NCBI GenBank assembly: GCA_029259695.1
Contig: JAJDEQ010000006.1
Span: 1 to 47,680 of the forward strand
Direction: 5' to 3'
Length of the DNA: 47,680 bases
Source: Planctomycetota bacterium
GTDB taxonomy: Bacteria > Planctomycetota > B15-G4
The notes beneath the pieces are model-generated. The model saw nothing but the letters and a program-made list of their open reading frames with translations, was not told the origin of the DNA and ran no database searches. A program made the translations under genes and the position numbers. Shown piece by piece: positions 27,665 to 35,354 of this stretch (position 1 is its first letter; the number at the start of each line of letters is the position of its first letter).

Positions 27665-27718
27665 TGGGCGGGTCCGGGGCGTCACGGACCACCGACCGGC
27701 AAGGCGCCGGGGATAGGC

Positions 27719-27724
27719 CATACT
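27719..27724 (+). promoter_or_regulatory. Possible -10 element upstream of the PII-like gene
   Basis: CATACT, four of six matches to TATAAT, lies 60 bases before the ATG at 27785 in a 120-base gap after murJ. No convincing -35 box precedes it. Offered only because AT-rich hexamers are scarce in this region. Confidence 0.25.
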
Positions 27725-27784
27725 GAGCACGACCTGCGCACCGCATGCCGCGTCGAGACCGCCCCCCAGGGACCCCCGAGCTCC

Positions 27785-28180
27785 ATGGAACCCACCGCTG
27801 TCGCACCGATCGCCGAGCCCACCCGGGCGCGCATCGTGGCCGTCGTCCGCTCGATGTGCCTCGACGCGGTGATCGAACAGCTCGTGCCGGTCGCCCCGTC
27901 GCAGCTCATGATCGAGCAGGTGCGCGGCTACGGTCGGCAGAAGGAGCACCTGCAGTTCTACGAAGAGGTCGGCACCTGGCAGGGCAGCTTCCTGCCCAAG
28001 GTGCGACTCGAGTTCACGGTGCGCGGGTCCGCGGTGCCGGCCGCCGTGGACGCAGTCTGCCGCGGCGCGCGCACCGGTCGCGTGGGTGACGGCAAGATCT
28101 TCGTGCAGGCGGTGCACGGTCCGGTCGCGGCCGGCGGATCTGTGCTCGGGCAGGCGCTGGCGGAGGAATCAGAGTCGTGA
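27785..28180 (+). CDS. PII-like (GlnB-family) signalling protein, truncated and divergent
   Basis: A 131-residue protein with the PII fold signature: VRGYGRQKEH (T-loop entry, matching GlnB GFGRQKGH), FLPKVRLEFTV (matching FLPKVKIE), and the B-loop-like RTGRVGDGKIFVQAV (matching RTGKIGDGKIFV). The T-loop residue equivalent to uridylylated Tyr51 is not preserved (EEVGTWQGSF, one residue longer). The C-loop after GKIFV is replaced by a short Ala-rich tail. ATP-binding B-loop residues appear present. No amtB or glnA is nearby. Its TGA overlaps the GTG of the XdhC-family gene, so it probably senses adenine nucleotides or a metabolite for that partner. That role is inference. Confidence 0.75.
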   Translation: MEPTAVAPIAEPTRARIVAVVRSMCLDAVIEQLVPVAPSQLMIEQVRGYGRQKEHLQFYEEVGTWQGSFLPKVRLEFTVRGSAVPAAVDAVCRGARTGRVGDGKIFVQAVHGPVAAGGSVLGQALAEESES

Positions 28181-29076
28181 ACGAGGTCGACATCTGGGAG
28201 GAGATCGTGGCCTGCCGCAAGCGGGGTGAAGCCGCCGCGCTGGCGACCATCGTCTCCACCATGGGCTCCACGCCGGGCAAGGACCCGATGAAGATGCTCG
28301 TGCGTGGCGACGGCACCTTCGTGGGCTCGGTGGGCGGGGGGTGTCTCGAGGCCGAGGTGTGGGAGCACGCGCGCACCGTCATGCGCAGCTTGCGGGCGAT
28401 GACCGTGGAGTTCAGCCTGACCGAGCGGGACTACCCCGACAGTGGCCTCATCTGCGGTGGGAAGGTGACCGTGTTCATCGAGCCCGTGACCCAACCCACG
28501 TTGCACGTCTTCGGCGCGGGGCACGTGGGACGCGCCACGGCGCGCTTGGCCGCCGACGTCGGGCTGCGGGTCGTGGTGTACGACGATCGCCCCGACATGC
28601 TCGCCGACCAGCGCATCCCGGGCGCGGTCCAGACCGTGGCGGGGGAATACGAGGCCCTCGCGCGCGAGACCCAACTGGGCGACCTGGCCTTCGTGATCGT
28701 CGTGACGCGCGGCCATCACGACGACGAGCGGGTGCTGCGCGCCCTGGCCGCCGCGCGCGTGCGACCGCGCTTCCTGGGCATGATCGGCAGTCGCTCCAAG
28801 CGCAAGATCCTGCTGCAGCGCCTGGCTGCCGAGGGCGTGCCAGCCGACTGGCTGGAGAGCATCGTCTCGCCCGTCGGGTTGCCCATCGGTGCGCGGACCG
28901 CCGAGGAGATCTCGGTCTCGATCGTGGCCCAGCTCATCGCCGAGTGCCGAGGGGCCCCGGGAGCGCGTTCGGAGGTCCAGTCGCCGGCCACGGCCGACGT
29001 TCCCCCTCCGCCGGGCGCACCGTCGGGCGCCTCCGCGCCCGGCACGACGACCCCGGACGGGCACTCCTCGCCTTGA
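28177..29076 (+). CDS. XdhC/CoxI-family protein
   Basis: A 299-residue cytosolic protein. The N-terminal XdhC_CoxI domain has ATIVSTMGSTPGKDPMKM and the signature VGSVGGGCLEAEV. The C-terminal Rossmann-like domain begins HVFGAGHVGRATARLAADVG and contains RPRFLGMIGSRSKRK and GARTAEEISVSIVAQLI. In the family these proteins help mature molybdenum hydroxylases by handling sulfurated molybdenum cofactor. No xanthine or CO dehydrogenase genes are in the window. The start is a GTG at 28177 sharing bases with the PII-like stop codon, with GGAGGA at 28162-28167 inside the upstream gene. The last 45 residues are a Pro/Ala/Ser tail. Confidence 0.88.
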   Translation: MNEVDIWEEIVACRKRGEAAALATIVSTMGSTPGKDPMKMLVRGDGTFVGSVGGGCLEAEVWEHARTVMRSLRAMTVEFSLTERDYPDSGLICGGKVTVFIEPVTQPTLHVFGAGHVGRATARLAADVGLRVVVYDDRPDMLADQRIPGAVQTVAGEYEALARETQLGDLAFVIVVTRGHHDDERVLRALAAARVRPRFLGMIGSRSKRKILLQRLAAEGVPADWLESIVSPVGLPIGARTAEEISVSIVAQLIAECRGAPGARSEVQSPATADVPPPPGAPSGASAPGTTTPDGHSSP

Positions 29077-29248
29077 CCCTGATCTCGGCTGGCCAGTAAC
29101 TTGGCCTGCCCTTTCCCACTATGGGGACTTGGCCGGGTCCCGGTCCGGCCAAGGGCGGCGAGACCGCCTCACCCGGCCCCCTCGCCCAGCGCCTCCGGTC
29201 CCGCCTGACTGGTTGCTCCCAGACGCCCTCTCGTACGGCAGGTTGCCC

Positions 29249-30412
29249 GTGATCGACTCCCTCATCCGCCCCCCGACCGCCCGCAGCTCGACCATCGCGC
29301 CCCTGCCGTCTCGTCGCCCACGCCGTCTGGCGCGGCTGTGGTGCGCCGTGTTGCTCGGGGCGCTGACCAGCGGCGATCTGCGCGCCGATGAACTCCTGCT
29401 GCACAACGGCCGGTCGCTCAGCGGCATCACGGTGGTGTCGGAGACGTACGAGACGATCAAGTACCGCAAGCGGGGTCTCGGGTCGGCGCAGTCGGAGACC
29501 ACGTCGGACGTCAGGGAGGTGCGCTACAGCAAGCTGCCCCCCGATCTGCGCGCCGCGGAGGAAGCGCGCGCTCAGGGCAATCTGCTCGGCGCGGCGGAGT
29601 TGCTCGTCGAGGTCGCGAGCGACGAGGACGTCGAGCCGTTCCACCGTGCCAACGCGCTCATCTCCGCCGGCGATTCGCAGTTGGCCGCCGGCTCCTACGC
29701 CGCGGCGGTGACCACCTACGACAGGTTGCTGACAGACTTCCCCAAGACCCGCCATCTGGGCCGGGCGCTCTCGGGCAAGGGGCGCGCGGCGCTCATGTCC
29801 CGGCAGTTCGACACGGCCGAGGAAGCGTTCGAGACACTGCGCACCGAGGCGGCCGACAAGGGCCTGGGTGACCAGTGGCCCATGGAGGCGGAGTTCTGGG
29901 GCCTATACACCAGCGAAGCCCGTGGTGAGAAGTCGGGCCTGGTGGCCAAGTACGGCGGCCTGCGCGATCGCGCCGCGGGCACCTACCAGGACATCGCCAA
30001 CAAGTGTGCGTTGCGCATGGGCCGTGTGCAGTTCGATGCCGGCAAGGTCCCGGAGGCGGCCGATCTGTTCCAGGAGATCATCGACAACCGATTGGTGAGC
30101 GAGGCCGAGGTCGTGGCCGGGGCCTTCAACGGCCGCGGTCGCTGCTACTTCGCACAGGCCCAGCAGGCCGTGGGTGGCGGTGACGCGGTGACGGCCAGCG
30201 AGCAGTACCGGCTGGCCCTGTTCGACTTCCTGCGCGTGCACGTGAGCTACCCGGACGTGCCCAAGGAGCAGCCCGAGGCGCTGTACTGGGCCGCCGAGTC
30301 CTTCAAGAACCTGCCTGACATCCAGGACGCGAGCACGCGCGCCCGCGCTCTGCTGCAGCGCTGCAAGACCTACACCGGGTCGCCCTGGGCGGAGAAGGCG
30401 GCGCAGAGCTGA
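29249..30412 (+). CDS. Exported TPR-repeat protein
   Basis: A 387-residue protein with a long basic N-terminus (SRRPRRLARLW) leading into a hydrophobic core (CAVLLGALTSG) and a probable cleavage site before ADELL. After a short beta segment (LLHNGRSLSGITVV) the rest is helical, with TPR-like pairs such as FHRANALISAGDSQLAAGSY and GRVQFDAGKVPEAADLFQEI. It is likely a periplasmic scaffold resembling YbgF/BamD-type TPR proteins, but no partner is evident. The frame continues upstream into the previous gene. GTG 29249 is the only plausible start after 29076. PlsC follows 22 bases later. Confidence 0.72.
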   Translation: MIDSLIRPPTARSSTIAPLPSRRPRRLARLWCAVLLGALTSGDLRADELLLHNGRSLSGITVVSETYETIKYRKRGLGSAQSETTSDVREVRYSKLPPDLRAAEEARAQGNLLGAAELLVEVASDEDVEPFHRANALISAGDSQLAAGSYAAAVTTYDRLLTDFPKTRHLGRALSGKGRAALMSRQFDTAEEAFETLRTEAADKGLGDQWPMEAEFWGLYTSEARGEKSGLVAKYGGLRDRAAGTYQDIANKCALRMGRVQFDAGKVPEAADLFQEIIDNRLVSEAEVVAGAFNGRGRCYFAQAQQAVGGGDAVTASEQYRLALFDFLRVHVSYPDVPKEQPEALYWAAESFKNLPDIQDASTRARALLQRCKTYTGSPWAEKAAQS

Positions 30413-30434
30413 TCGGCACCCCGCGCGCTGAACG

Positions 30435-31100
30435 ATGATGCTGCTGCGCTCGTACCGCATCTCGCCGCTCGAGCCCCTGGGTCCTGTCCGGGGGCTCTGC
30501 TACGCGTTCTTCCGGGGGCTGTTCCGGATCGTGTTGCGCACGATCTACCACCTGAGCTTCGCCGACGTCGCGCCGCTGCCCGACACCGGCGCCGTGATCG
30601 TCTCGCCCAACCACCGCAGCTACCTCGACCCGCTCGTGGTGGGCGCAGCGTACGATCGGCACGTCTACTTCATGATGTCGTCCAAGTACTACGACATGCC
30701 CTTGCTCAACTGGTTCTTCCGCAACTCACGTTGCATTCCGGTGGACGAGGAGTCGGGCAACCGGTCGGCCCTGCGGGGTGCGCGCGAGGTGCTGGATGCC
30801 GGCCACGTGCTGGCGATCTTCCCCGAGGGACACATCTCTCCCGACGGTGAGCTGCAACCGGGCCAGCCGGGCGTGGCGTGGCTGGCGCGCAAGACCGGCG
30901 CACAGGTCGTCCCCATGCACATCGGGGGGACGCGCGAGGCGTTGCAGCGGGATCCGTGGGCACTGCGCGCATCGCGCGTGACCGTGCGCGCGGGCGAGCC
31001 GCTCTCGATCGGAGACTTCGCCGACGGACGCGAGGGCAACGCGCGCTTCACCGACGTGCTCATGGAGCGCATTGCCGCGTTGGATCCCGCCGCGTCCTGA
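30435..31100 (+). CDS. plsC: 1-acyl-sn-glycerol-3-phosphate acyltransferase (PlsC family)
   Basis: A 221-residue membrane-associated enzyme that acylates lysophosphatidic acid to phosphatidic acid in phospholipid synthesis. The catalytic HX4D box is NHRSYLDP (H60, D65) and the second conserved block is IFPEGHIS (129-135). VVPMHIGGT matches the fourth block. A hydrophobic N-terminal segment (FFRGLFRIVLRTIYHL) should associate with the membrane. Two consecutive ATG codons open the gene (30435 and 30438). Substrate specificity among PlsC paralogues cannot be read from sequence. Confidence 0.88.
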   Translation: MMLLRSYRISPLEPLGPVRGLCYAFFRGLFRIVLRTIYHLSFADVAPLPDTGAVIVSPNHRSYLDPLVVGAAYDRHVYFMMSSKYYDMPLLNWFFRNSRCIPVDEESGNRSALRGAREVLDAGHVLAIFPEGHISPDGELQPGQPGVAWLARKTGAQVVPMHIGGTREALQRDPWALRASRVTVRAGEPLSIGDFADGREGNARFTDVLMERIAALDPAAS

Positions 31101-31186
31101 GGGCGCGCCGCGCCACGGTTACACCCGCGACCCCACGGCATCTCCCCGTTGCCCGGCACGACGGCGGCGGTGAGTGGAGGTGACGG

Positions 31187-32158
31187 ATGGGGCGGATGGC
31201 GTCGATCACGCGGGAGGCACCCGGCGTGGGTGGGATGGAGGCTGGGCTCCCCGAGGCTGGGTTGTCCGAGGTTGGGTTATCCGAGGTTGGGCTGGCGGAA
31301 CCGGAAGCCGGTCCGGCCGAAGCTGGGCACACCGAGGCTGGGCTGGCCGAACCGGGGCTGGCCGAACCGGGGCTGGCCGGGGTCGGGCAGGCCGGGGTCG
31401 GGCAGGGACGTGGTGATGGGGGGGAGCTGGGGCAGGAGGCGATCTTGCGCGTCTGGTTCAGCGCATCGATGCGACGCCGGTTGATCGCCTTCGCGCGTCG
31501 TTTCGTGGTGGATCACGGCGAGGCGGAAGATGTCGTGCAGGAGACGCTCTTCCGCGCGGCGATGGGACGTCGCCGGCTGCGCTCGGTGGCCCGGGCCGAG
31601 GCGTGGCTCTTCCGGATCTGCCGACACGCGGCCATCGACTGGGTGCGCTCGCGACGGGTGCGCCGGTCGGTCTGGGGCGTCATGCCGTCCGCCGCCGACG
31701 CGCTCGATGGCGGCAGCCTCGACCAGCGCAGCATCGATCCGGGCTCGATCGATGAAGCCCTCGACGGACCTGGGGTCGGTGGGCTTGGTGTCGATCCCCG
31801 CCGAGTTGATCCCCGCCGAGCTGATCCCCGCCGAGCCGATCCCCGCCGAGCCGATCCAGGTCGTGGCCACCCGGAATCCGGCGGCAGGACGGAGCGATCC
31901 GGCGCGGTTCAGCCGGACGGGGGTTGGCCTGATCTGCGGGTCCTGCCCGCCCATCAGCGGCTGCTCGTGGTCATGTACTACCAGCGCGGTTTCTCCCAGG
32001 CGCTGATCTCCGGCCTGACCGGCCTGAGCGCCCCGGCCCTCAGGGTGCGGCTGTTCCGCGCCCGGCTGGCGCTCGCGGCCCACGCGGGCGTGAAATACCG
32101 CTCACAGACGCCTGCCGCCTCGGACGCCGTCTCCTGCTCCGGTCAAGGCGAGCCCTGA
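31187..32158 (+). CDS. ECF-type sigma factor with two low-complexity repeat insertions
   Basis: A 323-residue protein, much longer than typical ECF factors (about 180). The sigma-2 region lies near residues 95-160 (LIAFARRFVVDHGEAEDVVQ, then AWLFRICRHAAIDWVRSRRV). The sigma-4 region lies near 255-305 (LPAHQRLLVVMYYQRGFS, then LSAPALRVRLFRARLAL). An N-terminal run of five-residue repeats of AGLSE type fills 18-74, and five xDPRR repeats fill the linker between domains. GGAGG at 31176-31180 fixes the start. It directs RNA polymerase to unknown promoters. The next gene, 23 bases on, is an odd sugar-transferase-like protein that may be its partner. Repeat length may vary between strains. Confidence 0.82.
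   Translation: MGRMASITREAPGVGGMEAGLPEAGLSEVGLSEVGLAEPEAGPAEAGHTEAGLAEPGLAEPGLAGVGQAGVGQGRGDGGELGQEAILRVWFSASMRRRLIAFARRFVVDHGEAEDVVQETLFRAAMGRRRLRSVARAEAWLFRICRHAAIDWVRSRRVRRSVWGVMPSAADALDGGSLDQRSIDPGSIDEALDGPGVGGLGVDPRRVDPRRADPRRADPRRADPGRGHPESGGRTERSGAVQPDGGWPDLRVLPAHQRLLVVMYYQRGFSQALISGLTGLSAPALRVRLFRARLALAAHAGVKYRSQTPAASDAVSCSGQGEP
31238..31408 (+). repeat. 15-bp tandem repeats in the N-terminal part of the ECF sigma factor gene
   Basis: About eleven in-frame units of 15 bases (one of 21) encode EAGLP, EAGLS, EVGLS, EVGLA, EPEAGPA, EAGHT, EAGLA, EPGLA, EPGLA, GVGQA and GVGQG. Unit-to-unit identity at DNA level is high for the adjacent EPGLA pair, suggesting slippage. Confidence 0.85.
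31790..31864 (+). repeat. 15-bp tandem repeats in the linker of the same sigma factor gene
   Basis: Five in-frame 15-base units encode VDPRR, VDPRR, ADPRR, ADPRR and ADPGR. The core GATCCCCGCCGAG is nearly invariant in the first four. The array lies between the sigma-2 and sigma-4 regions, where length changes are tolerated best. Confidence 0.85.
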
Positions 32159-32181
32159 GGCCAGCCGATAGACCTGGGACG

Positions 32182-33477
32182 GTGTACGAACGATCAAGTC
32201 GCGAGTCCCTTGGCGCCTGCGCCCGCACGACGAAACGCCTGGTGGATCTCACCGCGGCGCTTCTCGGCATCGCGCTGTTCGCTCCTCTGCTGCCGGTGGT
32301 GGCCGTGGCGATCAAGCTGGAGTCCCGCGGGCCCTTGTTCACGCGCCGACTGCGCGTGGGTGTGGAACGCCGTGCGGCTCGATCCGAGCAACGCGGCAGT
32401 CGCCGTGTGCACGACATCGGCGGGGCGATGTTCGTCGCCCGTTCGTTCCGGGTGATGGCGGTCGGAGGTCGCCGGCGTCGCACCTGGGTCGGGACCTGGC
32501 TCGAGCGAGCCGGCGTCGTGGCGTGGCCGCAGTTGTTCAACGTGCTGCGGGGCGACATGTCGATCGTGGGGCCGCGGGCGCTGCCCCCGCGGATCGCCGA
32601 TCGTCTGCGGCGCGAACTCTCCGGCCCCTCGACCGTGCTGCGCGATGTGCGCCCCGGTGTGTTTCCGCCCGCCCGGGCGCGTCGCAACGAGCGCACCACG
32701 TTCTGGACGATCCTGGCCGAGCGCGTCCTGGTGGATGCGCCCTATGCCCGGCGCTTGCGCGACGCCCGCGGCGTGGTCGAGGTCCTCGTTCTGGACCTGC
32801 GGCAACTCGGGGGCAGTCTGGTGCGAGCCTGGGGTTCCCGTCACGTGTTCGGGAACGATGTGATCCAGTTCCGGCTCCCCACCGACTTCGACCAGGTGCA
32901 GCTCGACGGATCGACCCTGGCCGAGTGCACACCTCGGGGCATGGGCAGCGAGCACCACGTCGCGGAGCAGCGGCTGATCGCGTGGTGGTATCCGCCGCGC
33001 ACCCACGGGTGGGTCGGCCTGGCGTCCCACGACTGCTCGTTTGCGGCGACACCCGACGGGTCCCATGCGCCGGCGGGCGCCGAGGGCCGTGTCGCACGGA
33101 GTCACGACGGACGCCGTGTGGTCGTCTCCACCGCCCTGGAGCCCGGTGCGGACGGAGAAGACCGACTGAGCATCGACCTCCCGGCGAGCCTGGCCGACGT
33201 TGACCACGTGTGTGGTCAGCTGGCGCAGTTGTGGAGTGCCCTGGCGCCGCGCACCGGCGAGCCGGCCTACGCAACGCGCATGAACCACGCGATCCTCGAC
33301 GGACTGGGCCTGCTGGCGAGCAGCGCGCGGGCGCCGTCACCCGGCGCGGAGCGGATCGCTGTCGACGTGCACGTCGCCCATGATCGCCTCGAGCTGTCGA
33401 TGGAGCGCCGCTCGGGCGTGCCGGATGTGAGGGCGGGTGAACATGCCGCTCCTGCGTTGACGCTCGAAGCCGTCTGA
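32182..33477 (+). CDS. Bacterial sugar-transferase-like protein with altered catalytic site and extra C-terminal region
   Basis: A 431-residue protein. Residues 15-210 match the WcaJ/PglC sugar-transferase family: a hydrophobic N-terminal helix (LTAALLGIALFAPLLPVVAV), FRVM (89-92, family FRSM), and WPQLFNVLRGDMSIVGPRAL. Active members carry SLDELPQL, whose Asp-Glu pair is catalytic. Here the positions are V113 and A114 (GVVAWPQL). It may therefore not transfer phosphosugars. Residues 210-431 are not part of the family. The last 100 look like a degenerate HATPase of RsbW type (LPASLADVDHVCGQL, MNHAILDGLGLL, DVHVAHDRLELSMERR) without intact nucleotide-binding boxes. The start is GTG 32182. The gene lies 23 bases after the sigma factor. 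Confidence 0.75.
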   Translation: MYERSSRESLGACARTTKRLVDLTAALLGIALFAPLLPVVAVAIKLESRGPLFTRRLRVGVERRAARSEQRGSRRVHDIGGAMFVARSFRVMAVGGRRRRTWVGTWLERAGVVAWPQLFNVLRGDMSIVGPRALPPRIADRLRRELSGPSTVLRDVRPGVFPPARARRNERTTFWTILAERVLVDAPYARRLRDARGVVEVLVLDLRQLGGSLVRAWGSRHVFGNDVIQFRLPTDFDQVQLDGSTLAECTPRGMGSEHHVAEQRLIAWWYPPRTHGWVGLASHDCSFAATPDGSHAPAGAEGRVARSHDGRRVVVSTALEPGADGEDRLSIDLPASLADVDHVCGQLAQLWSALAPRTGEPAYATRMNHAILDGLGLLASSARAPSPGAERIAVDVHVAHDRLELSMERRSGVPDVRAGEHAAPALTLEAV

Positions 33478-33574
33478 GGTCGCGCTCCGGGTCCAGGTGC
33501 GCGTGGGGGTCGCGGTACCGGCGACCGCGGCCGGGACGATCCCGGACACGCGCCCGTCCGTGACGCGCCCCTGC

Positions 33575-33595
33575 GTCTCTCGATTAGAGAGAGAC
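33575..33595 (+). promoter_or_regulatory. AT-richer hairpin upstream of the CRTAC1 gene
   Basis: GTCTCTC (33575-33581) pairs with GAGAGAC (33589-33595) around a seven-base loop. It lies 97 bases after the sugar-transferase-like gene and 48 before the next ATG, so it may be a terminator or a leader structure. No T-run follows. Confidence 0.35.
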
Positions 33596-33642
33596 AGTGG
33601 GGACCCTCGGGGCCCCCTCGCACCACCTGCTTCGGGGCTGTC

Positions 33643-35292
33643 ATGCGCACACCACGCACCATCGCACTCGTCGTCGCGGCTGTGGCCGTGGCGGTGTCGT
33701 CTCCTCCGGCGTTCGCGCAGGGCTTTGCCGACGTCACCGACGCCGCGGGACTGGCCGGCCCCTACGGTGCGGTGATCCCCGGTGACAACCTGCAGGCGGT
33801 GATGACCGCCGGCGTGTCGGTGGCCGACTACGACGACGATGGTTGGCCCGACATCTTCTGGTCCGGCGGCACCAAGCGCGTGTGCCGGTTGTTCCACAAC
33901 AACCAGGACGGCACGTTCACCGACGTGGCGGCCGACGCGGGCCTGGCCTACCGCGCACCCACGTGCGGCCCGCTGTGGTTCGACTTCGACGACGACGGGG
34001 ATCTCGACCTGTTCCTGACCACCTACGAGAACCAGCTCGCGGGCGCCTCGCCGGTCAGCCCTTGGCTGCAATTCGACTACTTCGGCATCGGGATCGACGA
34101 CCTCGATCCGGATCCGAACCCGCGCTCGCTGATCAGCTACCGCAACTTCCTGTTCGAGAACCTGGGCGACGGCACGTTCCACGAGATCGCGGAGCAGGCG
34201 GGGCTGGAGCGGTCGGGGCGCTTCGGATCCACCGCGGGCGACGTGGACGGTGACGGCCTGCTCGATCTGGTGACCGCCGTGTGGAACGGTGAGCACACAC
34301 GCATCTACCGCAACCGGGGCAACGGCACCTTCCGCGAGATCACGCCGGCCAACGTGCGCAACGATCACCATCGCGGCTTCAGCCCCAACGTGGTCGACTA
34401 CGACGACGACGGCGACAACGACCTGCTGCTGGCCTACGACCTCGAGACGAGCAAGCTCTACCGCAACGACGGCGGCATGCTGTTCACGGACGTCACCGTC
34501 GCGGCCGGCGTGGGTCTCGACGAGAACGGCATGGGCACGAGCATCGCCGACTACGACAACGACGGCGATCTCGACTGGTTCGTCACCGCGGTGTACTCCC
34601 CGTTCGACCTGGGGCTCGCCGGCTACAACGACGGCGGCAACTTCCTGTACAGCAACGACGGCGACGGGACCTTCACCGACGTCACGGGGACCGCCGGCGT
34701 CCGGGAAGGCGGTTGGGGCTGGGGCGCGCAGTTCGCCGACCTGGACAACGACGGCAACCTCGACATCGTGCACGCCAACGGCTGGGTCGAACCGGACATC
34801 GAGACCCTGCCCCAGCTGCACCAGTTCCTGGACGATCCGTTGCGGATCTTCATGAACAACGCGGACGGCACGTTCACCGACAGGGCGTTGGAGTTCGGCG
34901 TCGACGACACCGAGCAGGGCCGCGGGCTGGTGGTGTTCGACTACAACCGCGACGGCGCGCTCGACATCCTCGTGGCCAACTTCGGCAGCGGGATGACGCT
35001 GTACGCCGGCGACCCGGCCCAGGTCAGCGGGGACTGGATCGCCATCGCCCTGCGCGGCGATGCCAGCAACCATTTCGGCGTGGGCGCGCGGGTCCAGGTC
35101 GTGGCCGCGGGCCTCGACGACCAGCTCCAGGTCATGCTCGCCGGCCAGAACTACCTGTCGCAGAAGCCGCACGAGCTGTGGTTCGGCCTCGGTGCGGCGA
35201 CGAGCGCGACGGTCACGGTCGAGTGGCCCAGCGGAGCGCAGTCGGTCCACGTGCTGGCTGCCGGCCAACGGCACGTTCTCGGCGAGCCGTAG
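33643..35292 (+). CDS. Secreted CRTAC1-family protein (FG-GAP/VCBS repeats plus ASPIC/UnbV domain)
   Basis: A 549-residue exported protein. A signal peptide occupies 1-25 (IALVVAAVAVAVSSPPAFAQ). Seven acidic calcium-binding-type loops mark a beta-propeller: DYDDDGWPD, DFDDDGDLD, DVDGDGLLD, DYDDDGDND, DYDNDGDLD, DLDNDGNLD and DYNRDGALD. Residues about 465-540 form the ASPIC/UnbV domain (WIAIALRGDASNHFGVGARV, then TVTVEWPSGA). Such proteins are abundant in planctomycetes, but their ligands are mostly unknown. The start is ATG 33643 with a weak upstream ribosome site. Confidence 0.9.
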   Translation: MRTPRTIALVVAAVAVAVSSPPAFAQGFADVTDAAGLAGPYGAVIPGDNLQAVMTAGVSVADYDDDGWPDIFWSGGTKRVCRLFHNNQDGTFTDVAADAGLAYRAPTCGPLWFDFDDDGDLDLFLTTYENQLAGASPVSPWLQFDYFGIGIDDLDPDPNPRSLISYRNFLFENLGDGTFHEIAEQAGLERSGRFGSTAGDVDGDGLLDLVTAVWNGEHTRIYRNRGNGTFREITPANVRNDHHRGFSPNVVDYDDDGDNDLLLAYDLETSKLYRNDGGMLFTDVTVAAGVGLDENGMGTSIADYDNDGDLDWFVTAVYSPFDLGLAGYNDGGNFLYSNDGDGTFTDVTGTAGVREGGWGWGAQFADLDNDGNLDIVHANGWVEPDIETLPQLHQFLDDPLRIFMNNADGTFTDRALEFGVDDTEQGRGLVVFDYNRDGALDILVANFGSGMTLYAGDPAQVSGDWIAIALRGDASNHFGVGARVQVVAAGLDDQLQVMLAGQNYLSQKPHELWFGLGAATSATVTVEWPSGAQSVHVLAAGQRHVLGEP

Positions 35293-35354
35293 TCCGGGGC
35301 CGACGATCCTCGGGGCTGGTGCGACGGGACCCGGGTGGCCACAATGCGCCGCCC

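Noticed and set aside
35144..35354. Fusion of the CRTAC1 protein to the carboxylase through an open frame that begins at 34713
   Set aside because: The frames differ, and the CRTAC1 stop codon at 35290-35292 is followed by a 62-base gap. The carboxylase start at 35355 fits the family.
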